Positions 28,875 through 38,428 are shown, counted from the first letter of the stretch. The stretch is 64,000 bases of DNA from Bacillus sp. Y1 (GCF_003586445.1 NZ_CP030028.1:3734501-3798500), one strand, 5' to 3'. Translations and numbers: made by a program. The notes: generated by a model not told the origin, from the letters alone.

Positions 28875-29858
28875 TTATTTGTTCTCTTTTATCCATATAT
28901 CAATGTTTCTAAGCATTCGCTCCACATCTTGTCCTTTGGAAAGTGTCGGAATGTTTACAAGAAGTACCTGCTTAGGCGGCTTAATCTCCCCACCTAGTTT
29001 TTGCAGGATTAAAATGCTTTTTGCTGCTTGTTTATTTTTAAACATTGTCATTGGTAATTGCAGGATTCCTTGGATATGAGCCTGTTCCTTTAAGAAAGCA
29101 TGAAGCTTAGGCGCCTCTTCACTTTCAAATAAACCATTGGGGATAATAAAAAATAAATATCCGCCAGCCTTCGTATGTTTCACACTTTGCTCAATAAACA
29201 AATGATGGGCGTATGAATGCCCTTCAGATGACTTTAACTGATAATCTTGTGCTCGAACATCATTTGGATAATAGCCAACTGGTAAATCAGCCACGACTGC
29301 ATCAACAGGATCAATAAATAGCGGTTCTAAACTATCCTGATTGAACAATTCAATTTGATGTTCTTGAAGGTTTGCATTCACGAATGAAAGATGTATTAAT
29401 AAATCGTCTATGTCTACTCCAATCGCAGTTACCTTTTTATTCACTTGATGATTCATCACCGTCGTTAGTAAGTTTCCAGTACCAACCGCTGGGTCAAGCA
29501 ATCGGAAGTTTGTCGATTGGACAAACTTATCCACTAAATAACCTACCAACATTCCTACGGCATCTGGAGTCATCTGATGGTTCGGTTGTACACTTTCCTT
29601 CATCCCTTTTAATATAGCTAATTGATACGCCTTACGTAATTCCTCAGCTGAATATTTATCCGGACGAAACGCTTCGTAGCTTTTCTTTAATCTCTTAAGT
29701 GTTAATTCACTTAACTCTTCTTGTAAGACTGATTGTTGAAATAGGTTTTCACCAGTTTCAGCTAATGCCTCTAGGTATGTACAATTTAGCTCCTCCTGTA
29801 AAATAGAAGCCGTCTCATTAAACAATGTAAATAAATCTTCTAAAGTAGAAGGTGACAT
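28875..29858 (-). CDS. ytxK: YtxK, N6-methyltransferase-like protein
   Basis: 327 residues. N-terminal helical region (about 1-85) and a class I SAM-binding domain with motif I LLDPAVGTGNLL, an acidic strand IGVDIDD, and VVADLPVGYYP in the place of the NPPY catalytic motif of DNA adenine methyltransferases. It therefore resembles a HsdM/Taq-type methyltransferase whose catalytic tetrapeptide is altered; a target is unknown. ATG follows AGGAGGAAGAAAT. Gene order tpx-ytxK-ackA is that of B. subtilis. Confidence 0.9.
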   Translation of the reverse strand: MSPSTLEDLFTLFNETASILQEELNCTYLEALAETGENLFQQSVLQEELSELTLKRLKKSYEAFRPDKYSAEELRKAYQLAILKGMKESVQPNHQMTPDAVGMLVGYLVDKFVQSTNFRLLDPAVGTGNLLTTVMNHQVNKKVTAIGVDIDDLLIHLSFVNANLQEHQIELFNQDSLEPLFIDPVDAVVADLPVGYYPNDVRAQDYQLKSSEGHSYAHHLFIEQSVKHTKAGGYLFFIIPNGLFESEEAPKLHAFLKEQAHIQGILQLPMTMFKNKQAAKSILILQKLGGEIKPPKQVLLVNIPTLSKGQDVERMLRNIDIWIKENK

Positions 29859-29936
29859 ATTTCTTCCTCCTGAAAAAATTCATATCTTCTATTGTATCTA
29901 GCATGGGGAAAGAAGGCAATTTTAAAGAGATGTAAA

Positions 29937-29962
29937 AAAGCCTCGAAGGTGATCGAGGCTTT
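29937..29962 (-). terminator. Rho-independent terminator of tpx
   Basis: Perfect 10-bp stem (29937-29946 with 29953-29962), T6 on the minus strand. Confidence 0.85.
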
Positions 29963-29972
29963 CTTATATTTA

Positions 29973-30473
29973 TTATTGTGCTGCTCTCGCTGCTTCCACT
30001 GCTGCTTCATAGTTTGGATGATCTGTTGCTTCACTTACGTATTCCACGTAAGTTACTTTGTCATTAGAGTCAATAACAAAAACCGCACGAGCAAGAAGGC
30101 GTAATTCTTGGATTGCCACGCCATATGCTTCTCCAAAAGAAAGATCTCTATGGTCAGAAACTGTTTGTACCTTATCAATCCCTGCTGATGCACACCAACG
30201 CTTCTGTGCGAATGGTAAGTCAACGCTAACTGTTAGAATTTGCACATTATCTAACTTCGCTGATTCTTCGTTAAAACGACGAGTTTGTGCATCACATACT
30301 CCTGTATCAATCGATGGTACGACACTGATTAGACGAACTTTACCCTTGCTATCAGCTAATGTCACTGGTGATAAATCATTAGCTAAAACTGTGAAATTAG
30401 GTGCTGTGTCACCCACTTTAACTTCTTGACCTAATAGTGTAACTGGATTCCCCTTAAAAGTAATTGATGCCAT
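29973..30473 (-). CDS. tpx: Thiol peroxidase
   Basis: Atypical 2-Cys peroxiredoxin that reduces lipid and hydrogen peroxides with thioredoxin. 166 residues from ATG (30471-30473) after GGGAGGAATTTTTTT; an upstream in-frame start has no ribosome site. Peroxidatic Cys60 in [15 protein letters not shown] and resolving Cys94 in KRWCASAG are both present. Monocistronic. Confidence 0.95.
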   Translation of the reverse strand: MASITFKGNPVTLLGQEVKVGDTAPNFTVLANDLSPVTLADSKGKVRLISVVPSIDTGVCDAQTRRFNEESAKLDNVQILTVSVDLPFAQKRWCASAGIDKVQTVSDHRDLSFGEAYGVAIQELRLLARAVFVIDSNDKVTYVEYVSEATDHPNYEAAVEAARAAQ

Positions 30474-30567
30474 AAAAAAATTCCTCCCATTCCAGAATAT
30501 GTACACAAAAATCATAGCCCGTTCAACTTAATTTTGCAAATAATTACGCTCATCTTTCAAAGAAAAA

Positions 30568-30594
30568 GGTTAACTCCCTAACAGGAAGTTAACC
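30568..30594 (-). terminator. Rho-independent terminator of ytfJ
   Basis: Stem 30568-30575 with 30587-30594, strengthened by CC/GG inside, followed by TTTTTC on the minus strand. Confidence 0.75.
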
Positions 30595-30602
30595 CGTTAC
30601 TA

Positions 30603-31058
30603 TTATATTTGTAAATCATGCTTTGGACCTTCATAATCACTTGGATTTGGCTGTTGGCTTCCGTCACTGCCTTGATCCTTATTTTTTGACATCATTTGTT
30701 GAATTTTGTCTACTGCTTGAGGAGCCAAATCCAAAATCTTTTCATATAAATGTGTACTCTCATCAAGGTGAACCATTTTGACCTCTTTGGAATTTACAAT
30801 CAAGAAAGCAATTGGAGTAATAGAAACTCCGCCACCGCTACCTCCACCAAATGGGTGCTTCGAAGCTTCTTCCTTCCCGTTATCAAGAGTAAACTCACTA
30901 CCACCCGCTGCGAATCCAAAGCCAACCTTTGAAACAGTTAAGATTACACTGCCATCAGGGGTTTCAACTGGGTCACCAATGATTGTATTTACATCAATCA
31001 TTTCCTTTAGATTTTCCATTGCTGTTGTCATTAACCCTTGTATTGGATGCTCAGACAT
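30603..31058 (-). CDS. ytfJ: GerW family sporulation protein YtfJ
   Basis: 151 residues. Features of the GerW/YtfJ family: HPIQGLMTTAMENLKEMIDV, the VSKVGFGFAAGGSEF strand-turn, and the GGGSGGGVSITPIAFLIV glycine run; the last 25 residues are hydrophilic. GerW is made in the forespore and is needed for germination with some germinants in B. subtilis. ATG follows AAGGAGGAGTTTAT. It is cotranscribed with the upstream ytfI-like gene, 12 bp away. Confidence 0.93.
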   Translation of the reverse strand: MSEHPIQGLMTTAMENLKEMIDVNTIIGDPVETPDGSVILTVSKVGFGFAAGGSEFTLDNGKEEASKHPFGGGSGGGVSITPIAFLIVNSKEVKMVHLDESTHLYEKILDLAPQAVDKIQQMMSKNKDQGSDGSQQPNPSDYEGPKHDLQI

Positions 31059-31070
31059 ATAAACTCCTCC

Positions 31071-31766
31071 TTATAGGGATTTAGATTTTTCATTAGATAA
31101 AGTAGATAACGGCTTTGTTTTAAAAGTAGGCCGTCCACCCTTCCAAAATTTAATCAGTTTAATTCCTGCTAACATAGCATGCCCGATACGAAATTGAATC
31201 ATACATGTAAAGGTAGTTTGAGATATCGGCATTTGAAAGTGAGGGGTAACTGTTATATGCGGAAGATTCCTCATTCGCATATAGGTACTTAGAACGCCGA
31301 TGAGACTGCCTTTTGCTGCCCAACATGCACCAATAATCATCCCCGTATATGCAGCATCTCCAACACCAATAACGGAGTCCCATTTTATATCTGTAATCGT
31401 TACTTTTTTTAGAAACTTACGAACAATTCTATGTAACCCCACAACATGCTTTATTAAAGTTTCGTAATCTTTAAAGCTATCCAAGATCTCTTTTGGTGTA
31501 AACTTACTGGTTTCTTCATCCTTCACTTGTTCTTTTGCACCGGGCTCTTTTTTTGTTTTTACAACAACTGTGGGTGAATCATCATCTATTTGAATGACTG
31601 GAATTTCAAGTTTGTATTGAATAAGACCAAATAAAGCTTTGAATTTAATTCTTAAATGGTCATCGTCTTGTCCATGATAGAAGTGGATAAACACCTTTAG
31701 TTTTAAAAAAATGATAAGCAAAAATAAAAGCAATAGTATGATTAGGATTAAAAGTAGCCACTTCAT
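31071..31766 (-). CDS. ytfI: YtfI-like DUF2953 membrane protein
   Basis: 231 residues from ATG (31764-31766) after AAGGGTGTGAGAGTA. One strong N-terminal membrane helix (about 2-25) is followed by a beta-rich domain with LFGLIQYKLEIP, then the conserved WDSVIGVGDAAYTGMIIGA and TPHFQMPISQTTFTCMIQFR blocks of DUF2953. Always next to gerW/ytfJ in Bacillus, suggesting a sporulation or germination role, but no activity is known. Confidence 0.85.
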   Translation of the reverse strand: MKWLLLILIILLLLFLLIIFLKLKVFIHFYHGQDDDHLRIKFKALFGLIQYKLEIPVIQIDDDSPTVVVKTKKEPGAKEQVKDEETSKFTPKEILDSFKDYETLIKHVVGLHRIVRKFLKKVTITDIKWDSVIGVGDAAYTGMIIGACWAAKGSLIGVLSTYMRMRNLPHITVTPHFQMPISQTTFTCMIQFRIGHAMLAGIKLIKFWKGGRPTFKTKPLSTLSNEKSKSL

Positions 31767-31811
31767 TACTCTCACACCCTTCCGCCTACCATTATCGACA
31801 ATATACAAAAA

Positions 31812-31847
31812 AATAAACCTGCCAACGGATTTGTTGACAGGTTTATT
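31812..31847 (-). terminator. Rho-independent terminator of yteJ
   Basis: 15-bp stem with one mismatch (31812-31826 with 31833-31847) and a T7 tract on the minus strand. Confidence 0.82.
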
Positions 31848-31849
31848 AA

Positions 31850-32347
31850 TTATTGTTCGTGAACAACAGTAGTATCTGCAAATAGATCATGTATTCCTTG
31901 CTTTTTAGGAAGAAACGCTACAAGCACATATAAAATAAAGATAAACGTGGAAATAAATCTACCAATCCACTCCCGAAAAAGTACCGTGCTCCACGTTAGC
32001 TTTTCACCGTGTAAATGAATAACCCGTAAACCAAAAACCATTTTTCCTATTGTTTGACCGAAGAATTTTGTCATTAATACAAAATATCCATAAAACGTGA
32101 GAGCCGTAGCGATTGTAATTGGAGCAAAAAAGTTACCACTATGCAAGTCTAAACCTATGGCTCGAAAGATCGGATTGATGAGGATTCGATCGATGCTTCC
32201 AATCACAAGAAGATCTAATAAGTACGCCCAAAATCTCATCCAAAAGCCTGCGAACCGTGCATTCGAGAATAGGGTATACCCTGTTTGAGAGGGAGCTGGT
32301 TGTTCCTCCCATTCCATTCGCTCCTTATCTAATTGATTGTTATCCAT
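31850..32347 (-). CDS. yteJ: RDD family membrane protein YteJ
   Basis: 165 residues from ATG (32345-32347) after AAGGAGGGTGACAAT. Three or four membrane spans. The RDD-type motif appears as FAGFWMRFWAYLLDLLVIGS (Arg and Asp in helix 1) and a following FGQTIGKMVFGLRVI. In B. subtilis YteJ works with SppA and inhibits or modulates it during lantibiotic resistance. It is directly downstream of sppA (13 bp), so co-expressed. Confidence 0.9.
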   Translation of the reverse strand: MDNNQLDKERMEWEEQPAPSQTGYTLFSNARFAGFWMRFWAYLLDLLVIGSIDRILINPIFRAIGLDLHSGNFFAPITIATALTFYGYFVLMTKFFGQTIGKMVFGLRVIHLHGEKLTWSTVLFREWIGRFISTFIFILYVLVAFLPKKQGIHDLFADTTVVHEQ

Positions 32348-32360
32348 ATTGTCACCCTCC

Positions 32361-33371
32361 TTATTCCGCATACATATACATCAGTCTTGGAGAATTAGGC
32401 TGTGACAATAGCTTCATTAGACCAGTCATCTCTAAATCTTTCCCAACCATTTTACTAGCTGCCATACTGAACAATGAACCAAAACCAAAGTTCTCACTGT
32501 AGCTAACTACCTGTGCTCCAGCTAATTTTTCATTTTTCTTCATAGCTTCTGTAACATCTTCAAAATATCCAAAATCATCAATTAAACCAATTTCTTTCGC
32601 TTGCCTTCCATCATAAATTCGACCATCTGCAATCGTTCTTACTTCTTCCTCAGACAATCCTCTGCCAGAAGCAATTACATCCACAAAACCTTCGTATGAG
32701 TTGTTAATCATCGTTTGAAGAATATTTTTTTCCTCTTCCGTCATCTCTCTCGAAGGACTCATAATGTCCTTAAATTCACCACTTTTGATCGTTACAAATT
32801 CCACACCGTATTTTTCTGCTAATCCTGCATAATTGACTCCTTGCATTATTACTCCTAATGAGCCCGTTAACGTTTCAGGACTTGCGTATATCTTATCGGC
32901 AGGAGCAGAAATATAATACCCGCCTGAAGCTGCCATCGAACCCATTGATACATAAATTGGTTTTTTTGTCTCTTCAGAGATTTCTACGAGCTTGTCATGA
33001 ATCTCTGCACTTTCAACCACGCCGCCACCAGGTGAATTGACCTTTAAAATAATACCTTTCACATCTTTATCTTCTTTTACATGTTCCAAGTTCTCCATAA
33101 AAGCTGAATGATTATATCCAGGTGACTGGAAAAATGACGTTACATCCCCCGTATCTTGAATCGCTCCATTTACTTCTAGCACAGCAATTTTCTTTGCTGC
33201 ATTTCCTTCCTCAATTACTTCTTCGATAAAAGGCTCCTCTGTGGCCGAAAACACCTCTGTCCATGAGCTCTCGATATTGCTAAAAGCCATCGATGAGAGT
33301 GCATTTGTCACCCACGAAATAAATAATAATACCGCAGCAATCACTATTGCTGCCCAACGCTTTCCATTCAT
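32361..33371 (-). CDS. sppA: Signal peptide peptidase SppA
   Basis: Membrane-bound Ser/Lys protease that degrades cleaved signal peptides. 336 residues; one N-terminal membrane helix (about 5-25), then an extracytoplasmic protease domain. Nucleophile Ser149 in [10 protein letters not shown] and general base Lys201 in [23 protein letters not shown] is the conserved oxyanion/substrate strand. ATG follows AAAGGAGGATCATAG. Operon with yteJ. Confidence 0.95.
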   Translation of the reverse strand: MNGKRWAAIVIAAVLLFISWVTNALSSMAFSNIESSWTEVFSATEEPFIEEVIEEGNAAKKIAVLEVNGAIQDTGDVTSFFQSPGYNHSAFMENLEHVKEDKDVKGIILKVNSPGGGVVESAEIHDKLVEISEETKKPIYVSMGSMAASGGYYISAPADKIYASPETLTGSLGVIMQGVNYAGLAEKYGVEFVTIKSGEFKDIMSPSREMTEEEKNILQTMINNSYEGFVDVIASGRGLSEEEVRTIADGRIYDGRQAKEIGLIDDFGYFEDVTEAMKKNEKLAGAQVVSYSENFGFGSLFSMAASKMVGKDLEMTGLMKLLSQPNSPRLMYMYAE

Positions 33372-33517
33372 CTATGATCCTCCTTTTTCCGCTTCCTCTA
33401 CTATTACGGTTCTCCTTTTAAAATGTTTCAAAAACAGGTAAACTAAATTCCATAGCCTACATTTTAACAAATTAAAGATATAATGGTAAATTTAAAAATT
33501 GTCTGGAGGAATTTACA

Positions 33518-34318
33518 ATGCCTAACCGTCGAAATATTTTTTTATATCACAAAAAAGATTCGGATATGTTAGAAACGGTTTCACCACTTTATGAGCTTGC
33601 AGCTAAACAAGGGTTTACGGTAGTCAAAGACCACAAAGACGCAAATATTATCGTAAGTGTCGGTGGGGATGGAACATTCCTACAAGCAGTTAGAAAGACT
33701 GGCTTTCGTGAGGACTGCCTATATGCTGGTATTTCCACAAGTGAAAGTTTAAAAGTCTATTGTGATTTCCATATCAATGAAACAGATAAAATGATTGAGG
33801 CTATGACAAATGAACAAATTGAAGTAAGACGCTATCCAACCATTGATGTTTTGGTGGATGAACAAATGTCGTTCCAATGTTTGAACGAGTTTAGTATTCG
33901 CTCATCTATTATTAAGACATTCGTCCTAGAAGTATTTATTGATGATCTTCATTTCGAAACCTTCCGTGGAGATGGGATAATCGTTTCTACACCAACAGGC
34001 AGTACAGCATACAGCAAATCGGTCAATGGAGCAGTTGTAGACCCATTCCTACCGTCGATCCAAGTAAGTGAGCTTGCGTCCTTAAATACGAATTATTACC
34101 GTACGTTAGGATCTCCCTTTATCTTAAGCGGTGAAAGAAAGCTTTCTTTAAGAGTCGTACAAGATGGAAACGATCACCCAACAATGGGTATGGACAATGA
34201 AGCCCTCAGCTTACAACATGTTGAGAGAGTGGATATCCAACTTAGTGAAAAGAGAATTAAAACAGTGAAACTAAAGGACAATTCATTCTGGGAAAAAGTG
34301 AAGAGAACATTCTTATAA
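33518..34318 (+). CDS. nadK2: NAD kinase 2
   Basis: Phosphorylates NAD to NADP. 266 residues, same length as B. subtilis YtdI/NadK2. The GGDGT motif is in VSVGGDGTFLQAV; the NE pair is in CLNEFSIR; the second glycine-rich motif is in FRGDGIIVSTPTGSTAYSKS. ATG follows TGGAGGAATTTACA. It diverges from sppA. An NERD-domain gene follows 47 bp downstream after a GC-rich hairpin. Confidence 0.95.
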   Translation: MPNRRNIFLYHKKDSDMLETVSPLYELAAKQGFTVVKDHKDANIIVSVGGDGTFLQAVRKTGFREDCLYAGISTSESLKVYCDFHINETDKMIEAMTNEQIEVRRYPTIDVLVDEQMSFQCLNEFSIRSSIIKTFVLEVFIDDLHFETFRGDGIIVSTPTGSTAYSKSVNGAVVDPFLPSIQVSELASLNTNYYRTLGSPFILSGERKLSLRVVQDGNDHPTMGMDNEALSLQHVERVDIQLSEKRIKTVKLKDNSFWEKVKRTFL

Positions 34319-34365
34319 TTTAATTTCGGGGGCTTTGGACAAGCCCCCATTTAGGAGGTTATCAA

Positions 34366-35271
34366 TTGATCATAAAACAAAGAACGGTACCGAAAGAACT
34401 CTTGATTTTAAGGTACTTGGATAAACGAATGAAATTATTAGAGGTTGATCGGCTTGAAAAATTGGAAAAAGGGTATACCGGAGAATTGCAGTGGGATTCC
34501 CTAATAACTAGTGGACTATCATCCTCCAATTATTTAATGATGAATGATTTATTACTTACAAATAGTGGTGGTCATACATTTCAAATTGACTCATTACTCT
34601 TAAAAAGGAAGTTTATCATTTTTGAAGTGAAAAATTATGAAGGAGAATATTTTTTAGAAAATAATCGTTGGTATACGCTTTCGAAAGTGGAAATCCAAAG
34701 CCCCCTCATACAACTCCAGCGAACCGAAATCGCCTTTAGAAGATTATTGAAAGACCTAGGCATAAACATCCCCGTTGAAGCTTATCTAGTATTTGTAAAC
34801 CCCGAGTTCACTCTCTTTCATGCACCCATTCATTCTTCTATGTTACTTGCAAGTCAATTAAATCGGTTTATACAAACTGTAAATCGCGATAATTTTGGTA
34901 TTACTGCTCAGGACGAAGCTCATGCAGAGGAAATAATTTCATGCCATTTGGATAATAACCCATTTGAACGCTTGCCTAATTATAGTTATCAAGAGTTAAC
35001 AAAAGGAATTCCTTGTTCCTTATGTGGAAAGTTTCTATTTCCATTTAGTCAATCCTATATATACTGTAAATCTTGCGGTAATAAGGAATCAGTTGAAGCA
35101 GCTGTACTAAGAAGCGTTGTCGAATATAAAAAACTGTTTCCTGATAAACAATTAACTACTAATGGTGTATCTGACTGGTGCGGAGAGGTTGTGTCGGAAA
35201 AATCTGTACGACGAATACTAAAGAAACAATTTATTAGTCAAAGCTCGAAGCGATACACTTACTTTATTTAG
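34366..35271 (+). CDS. NERD-domain protein with zinc ribbon
   Basis: 301 residues. The NERD nuclease-related core is at about residues 38-150, with the endonuclease-like residues GYTGELQWD (Glu), FQIDSLLL (Asp) and FEVKNYEGEY (Glu-x-Lys). A zinc-ribbon-like CSLCGKF...YCKSC pair lies near 228-250, followed by a basic helical tail. The start is TTG (34366-34368) behind TAGGAGG. NERD proteins are predicted nucleases of unknown substrate. The 47-bp gap from nadK2 holds a GC-rich hairpin without a T run. Confidence 0.82.
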   Translation: MIIKQRTVPKELLILRYLDKRMKLLEVDRLEKLEKGYTGELQWDSLITSGLSSSNYLMMNDLLLTNSGGHTFQIDSLLLKRKFIIFEVKNYEGEYFLENNRWYTLSKVEIQSPLIQLQRTEIAFRRLLKDLGINIPVEAYLVFVNPEFTLFHAPIHSSMLLASQLNRFIQTVNRDNFGITAQDEAHAEEIISCHLDNNPFERLPNYSYQELTKGIPCSLCGKFLFPFSQSYIYCKSCGNKESVEAAVLRSVVEYKKLFPDKQLTTNGVSDWCGEVVSEKSVRRILKKQFISQSSKRYTYFI

Positions 35272-35312
35272 ACCTGTTTTTTCATTGAACCTAGCAATCT
35301 TCTTTCTATCTT

Positions 35313-35620
35313 ACCGCTTCACCTTTTTTTCCACTCAACGGAGCAATTAGAATTCCTCTATTTGACCATTTCACCTGCTTTGCCCCTCAACCGGGCAGTT
35401 AGAGCGCTTCTATTTAACCAATTCACCTGTTTTACCACTCAACCGGGCAATTAGAATTCCTCTATTTGACCATTTCACCTGCTTTGCCCCTCAACCGGGC
35501 AGTTAGAGCGCTTCTATTTAACCAATTCACCTGTTTTACCACTCAACCGGGCAATTAGAACTCCTTTATTTAACCGCTTCACCTGTTTTTATCACTCATC
35601 CGGGCAATTAGAACTCAATT
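35313..35620. repeat. 52-bp tandem repeat, six copies
   Basis: Units begin at 35313, 35365, 35417, 35469, 35521 and 35573, an exact 52-bp period, each containing ACC..TTCACCTG and CAACCGGGCAATTAGA-like blocks. Two subtypes alternate (GGGCAATTAG and GGGCAGTTAGAGCGC), making a 104-bp higher-order repeat; 35343-35456 is identical to 35447-35560. It fills most of the 419-bp gap between the NERD gene and rarD. The period is not a multiple of three and no gene spans it. No spacers, so not CRISPR. Confidence 0.9.
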
Positions 35621-35653
35621 AACTTATCCGTTTATAACACAAACACAGATAAA

Positions 35654-35678
35654 AAGCTGACTGCCAAGCAGTCAGCTT
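35654..35678 (-). terminator. Rho-independent terminator of rarD
   Basis: Perfect 11-bp stem (35654-35664 with 35668-35678, 3-base loop), TTTTTAT on the minus strand. Confidence 0.85.
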
Positions 35679-35690
35679 CTCCTTTTCCCA

Positions 35691-36617
35691 TCATGCCCCA
35701 AATCTTTTTCGGACAGGTCCCAGTGTGTTTGCAAATAGTTTCGTTTTTGATAATGAGTAAATGGTAAGAGCGGACCAGATAAAGACAAATGCTTGTAAGT
35801 GGTGCTTGGTAAAGTGCTCACCGTATACAAGAACACCTAACAATAAAGTGATTGTCGGTGCAATGTATTGGAGCAAACCAAGCATGGAAAGCGGAATCTT
35901 TTGGGCACCTTTTGCAAAATACAGAAGCGGCAAGGCAGTCGCTGCTCCAGCTCCGACCAATAAAAGATCGGTTGATACAGAACCTGAGAATAATGCATGC
36001 TCCCCATTAAAAAATAGAAAAACCATATAGGCTAAAGCAAACGGGGTAACAACCATTGTCTCTAGTGTTAGCCCCACAGCAGAGTCTACTTTAATCATTT
36101 TTTTCGCTAGTCCATAAACTCCGAATGAAAGAGCTAGAACGACCGAAATCCATGGGAATTTCCCATATGAAAGACCTAAAATAAGAACTCCAACACCAGC
36201 GATAATAAAGGACGCGTACTGAGCGGGAGAAAGCTTCTCCTTTAAGAAAATAACTCCTAACAATACACTAACCAACGGATTAATATAATAGCCAAGACTC
36301 GCTTCAATCATTTGATGATGATTTACTGCCCATATATAGATAAACCAATTGGTACTAATTAAAAAGGATGCGATAATTAGTGCATACATTTCTTTGCGAT
36401 TTTGCTTAAAGCTTTTTAGGACGGAATATAAATTTCTGATCTTTTTTGAAAAAAATAAAACCACCATCATAAATGCGAAGGACCAAAAGATACGATTGGC
36501 TAAAATATCTTCTGCGTTCACATGATCAAGTAGCTTCCAGTAAATCGGTAGAATTCCCCATATTAAATACGAAAGGCCCGCTTGAAACGCACCTGTTTTT
36601 ATTTCATTTCTCTCCAT
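35691..36617 (-). CDS. rarD: RarD-type EamA family transporter
   Basis: 308 residues and about ten membrane spans in two EamA repeats. RarD marks: YLIWGILPIYWKLL at the N-terminus, NRIFWSFAFM, and NWFIYIWAVNHHQMIEASLG. RarD proteins are predicted drug/metabolite transporters (linked to chloramphenicol sensitivity in Pseudomonas); substrate unknown. ATG 36615-36617 follows GAGGGTACTC. Monocistronic. Confidence 0.92.
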   Translation of the reverse strand: MERNEIKTGAFQAGLSYLIWGILPIYWKLLDHVNAEDILANRIFWSFAFMMVVLFFSKKIRNLYSVLKSFKQNRKEMYALIIASFLISTNWFIYIWAVNHHQMIEASLGYYINPLVSVLLGVIFLKEKLSPAQYASFIIAGVGVLILGLSYGKFPWISVVLALSFGVYGLAKKMIKVDSAVGLTLETMVVTPFALAYMVFLFFNGEHALFSGSVSTDLLLVGAGAATALPLLYFAKGAQKIPLSMLGLLQYIAPTITLLLGVLVYGEHFTKHHLQAFVFIWSALTIYSLSKTKLFANTLGPVRKRFGA

Positions 36618-36704
36618 GAGTACCCTCTATTCTTTCTAGACTCGAAACATTTACTTATTATAAGGGGAAAATTCAAATCATGCTATACATTTTTTTCAAA
36701 AAAA

Positions 36705-36728
36705 AGAGAAGAACTTGGATTCTTCTCT
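36705..36728 (-). terminator. Terminator of the acyl-CoA synthetase gene
   Basis: Perfect 9-bp stem (36705-36713 with 36720-36728) followed by T8 on the minus strand. Confidence 0.82.
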
Positions 36729-36740
36729 CTGACTTATTAT

Positions 36741-38327
36741 TTAATTTTGACCTGCCAGCTCCTGCTCTTTCTTTCTTAACTCGACTCTGCGGATTTTTCC
36801 AGAGGTTGTTTTCGGCAATTCCTTGATAAAGTCAATTTTCCTTGGATATTTATATGGAGCTGTTAACTCTTTGACATGGTTCTGAAGAGTGCTAATAAGC
36901 TGTGGATCTTTTTCATCTATTCCTTCCTTTAGAACGACAAACGCTTTTACGATACTTCCTCGTACTTCATCCGGACTTGCTACTACAGCGCATTCTTTCA
37001 CAAAAGGATGCTTCACAAGAGCGTCTTCGACTTCGAACGGCCCAATCGTATAACCAGAGCTGATAATAATGTCATCACCTCGGCCTTCAAACCAGAAATA
37101 TCCGTCTTCATCCTTCTTCGCTTTGTCACCTGTTATATAGTAATTCCCACGGAACTGCATGGCGGTTCTTTCGGCGTCCTTGTAATAATTTTTAAAAAGG
37201 GCTGGGGTATCGACATGGACCGCAATATCACCAACTTCTCCTATCTCACAAATCTCACCGTATTCATTAATAATTTCCACACTATTTCCTGGGGTCGGTT
37301 TCCCCATCGAACCAGCTTTTAATGTCATTCCTTTTGTAATTCCTACAAGTAATGTGTTTTCCGTTTGACCATATCCGTCACGAACATCAAGCCCGAAATG
37401 CTTTTTAAAAGTGTCAATCACATTTCTATTTAATGGCTCACCCGCAGACACCGCGCTATGAAGGTTACTTAATTGATACTCATGAATATTTTCTACCTTT
37501 GCCATCAGGCGGTATTCAGTCGGAGTACAGCAGAGTACATTTATTTCGTAATTTTGTAATAAGGTCAAGTATTTGCTTGGATCAAACTTTCCATTGTAAA
37601 CAAAGCCAGTTGCTCCAGAGCCTAACACTGATAAAAACGGACTCCAAATCCACTTTTGCCATCCAGGTCCTGCCGTTGCCCACACACGATCTCCTTCTTC
37701 AATACATAACCAGTTAGGAGCTGCAGTTCTCAGATGAGCGTAAGCCCAGCCATGCGTATGAACAACCCCTTTTGGATTCCCCGTCGTTCCTGAAGTGTAA
37801 GATAAGAAAGCCATGTCATCACTTCTTGTAGATGCTAATTTGAGCTCTGCAGAAGTCGTCTTCATTTCTTCTTCTAACGTCTTCCACCCATCTGCTTTTC
37901 CACCAATGACAAAACGATGGATACCGCTACACTCATCTATCTCACTAAATTGGTCAATATAAGGATAATAGCTTACAACTGCCTTTACGTCTCCATGTTG
38001 AATACGGTATTGTAGGTCCTTCGTACGCAGCATTTCAGAGCTTGGAATAACGACAAGTCCAGCTTTAAGTGCCGCAATATATACCTCATAGGCTTCAATT
38101 AATCTAGGCACAACAATAAGAACAACATCGCCTTGTTTTAAACCCTCATTCAAGAAAACGTTTCCAATTTTATTTGCATTCACTAATAAATGGTGATATG
38201 TGATTTGCTGTTTACGTCCCTGCTCATCTTCCCAAATAAGAGCAACTCTTTCGTGATCGTCAGAAAATCGTTCCATTTCACTTACTAAATTATATTTTTC
38301 AGGTGCTAGTAAATCTTCTCGTTTCAC
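36741..38327 (-). CDS. ytcI: YtcI-like acyl-CoA synthetase
   Basis: 528-residue ANL-superfamily adenylate-forming enzyme that activates a carboxylic acid to its CoA thioester with ATP. Motifs: P-loop YTSGTTGNPKGVVHTH, DGYGQTENTLL, YYITGDKAKKDEDGYFWFEG and the C-terminal catalytic Lys in TTSGKIRRVEL. Length and locus match YtcI (529 residues), a medium/branched-chain acyl-CoA synthetase-like protein. The start is GTG behind AGGGGGAGAGGCA. Its exact acid substrate cannot be told from sequence. Confidence 0.88.
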   Translation of the reverse strand: MKREDLLAPEKYNLVSEMERFSDDHERVALIWEDEQGRKQQITYHHLLVNANKIGNVFLNEGLKQGDVVLIVVPRLIEAYEVYIAALKAGLVVIPSSEMLRTKDLQYRIQHGDVKAVVSYYPYIDQFSEIDECSGIHRFVIGGKADGWKTLEEEMKTTSAELKLASTRSDDMAFLSYTSGTTGNPKGVVHTHGWAYAHLRTAAPNWLCIEEGDRVWATAGPGWQKWIWSPFLSVLGSGATGFVYNGKFDPSKYLTLLQNYEINVLCCTPTEYRLMAKVENIHEYQLSNLHSAVSAGEPLNRNVIDTFKKHFGLDVRDGYGQTENTLLVGITKGMTLKAGSMGKPTPGNSVEIINEYGEICEIGEVGDIAVHVDTPALFKNYYKDAERTAMQFRGNYYITGDKAKKDEDGYFWFEGRGDDIIISSGYTIGPFEVEDALVKHPFVKECAVVASPDEVRGSIVKAFVVLKEGIDEKDPQLISTLQNHVKELTAPYKYPRKIDFIKELPKTTSGKIRRVELRKKEQELAGQN

Positions 38328-38428
38328 TGCCTCTCCCCCTAAAATATTTTCTATGTAATGTCCCTGATGTCACACATGTTATTATACAAAATTATTGAAA
38401 AATTTAAAATTGTTTTATAACAAATAAA

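Noticed and set aside
34328..34348. GC-rich hairpin after nadK2 as a terminator
   Set aside because: The stem is strong but no T run follows; the next gene's ribosome site begins at once, so termination is unlikely.
35313..35620. Regular repeats that might be a CRISPR array
   Set aside because: Units abut one another with an exact 52-bp period and no unique spacers; no cas genes are nearby.
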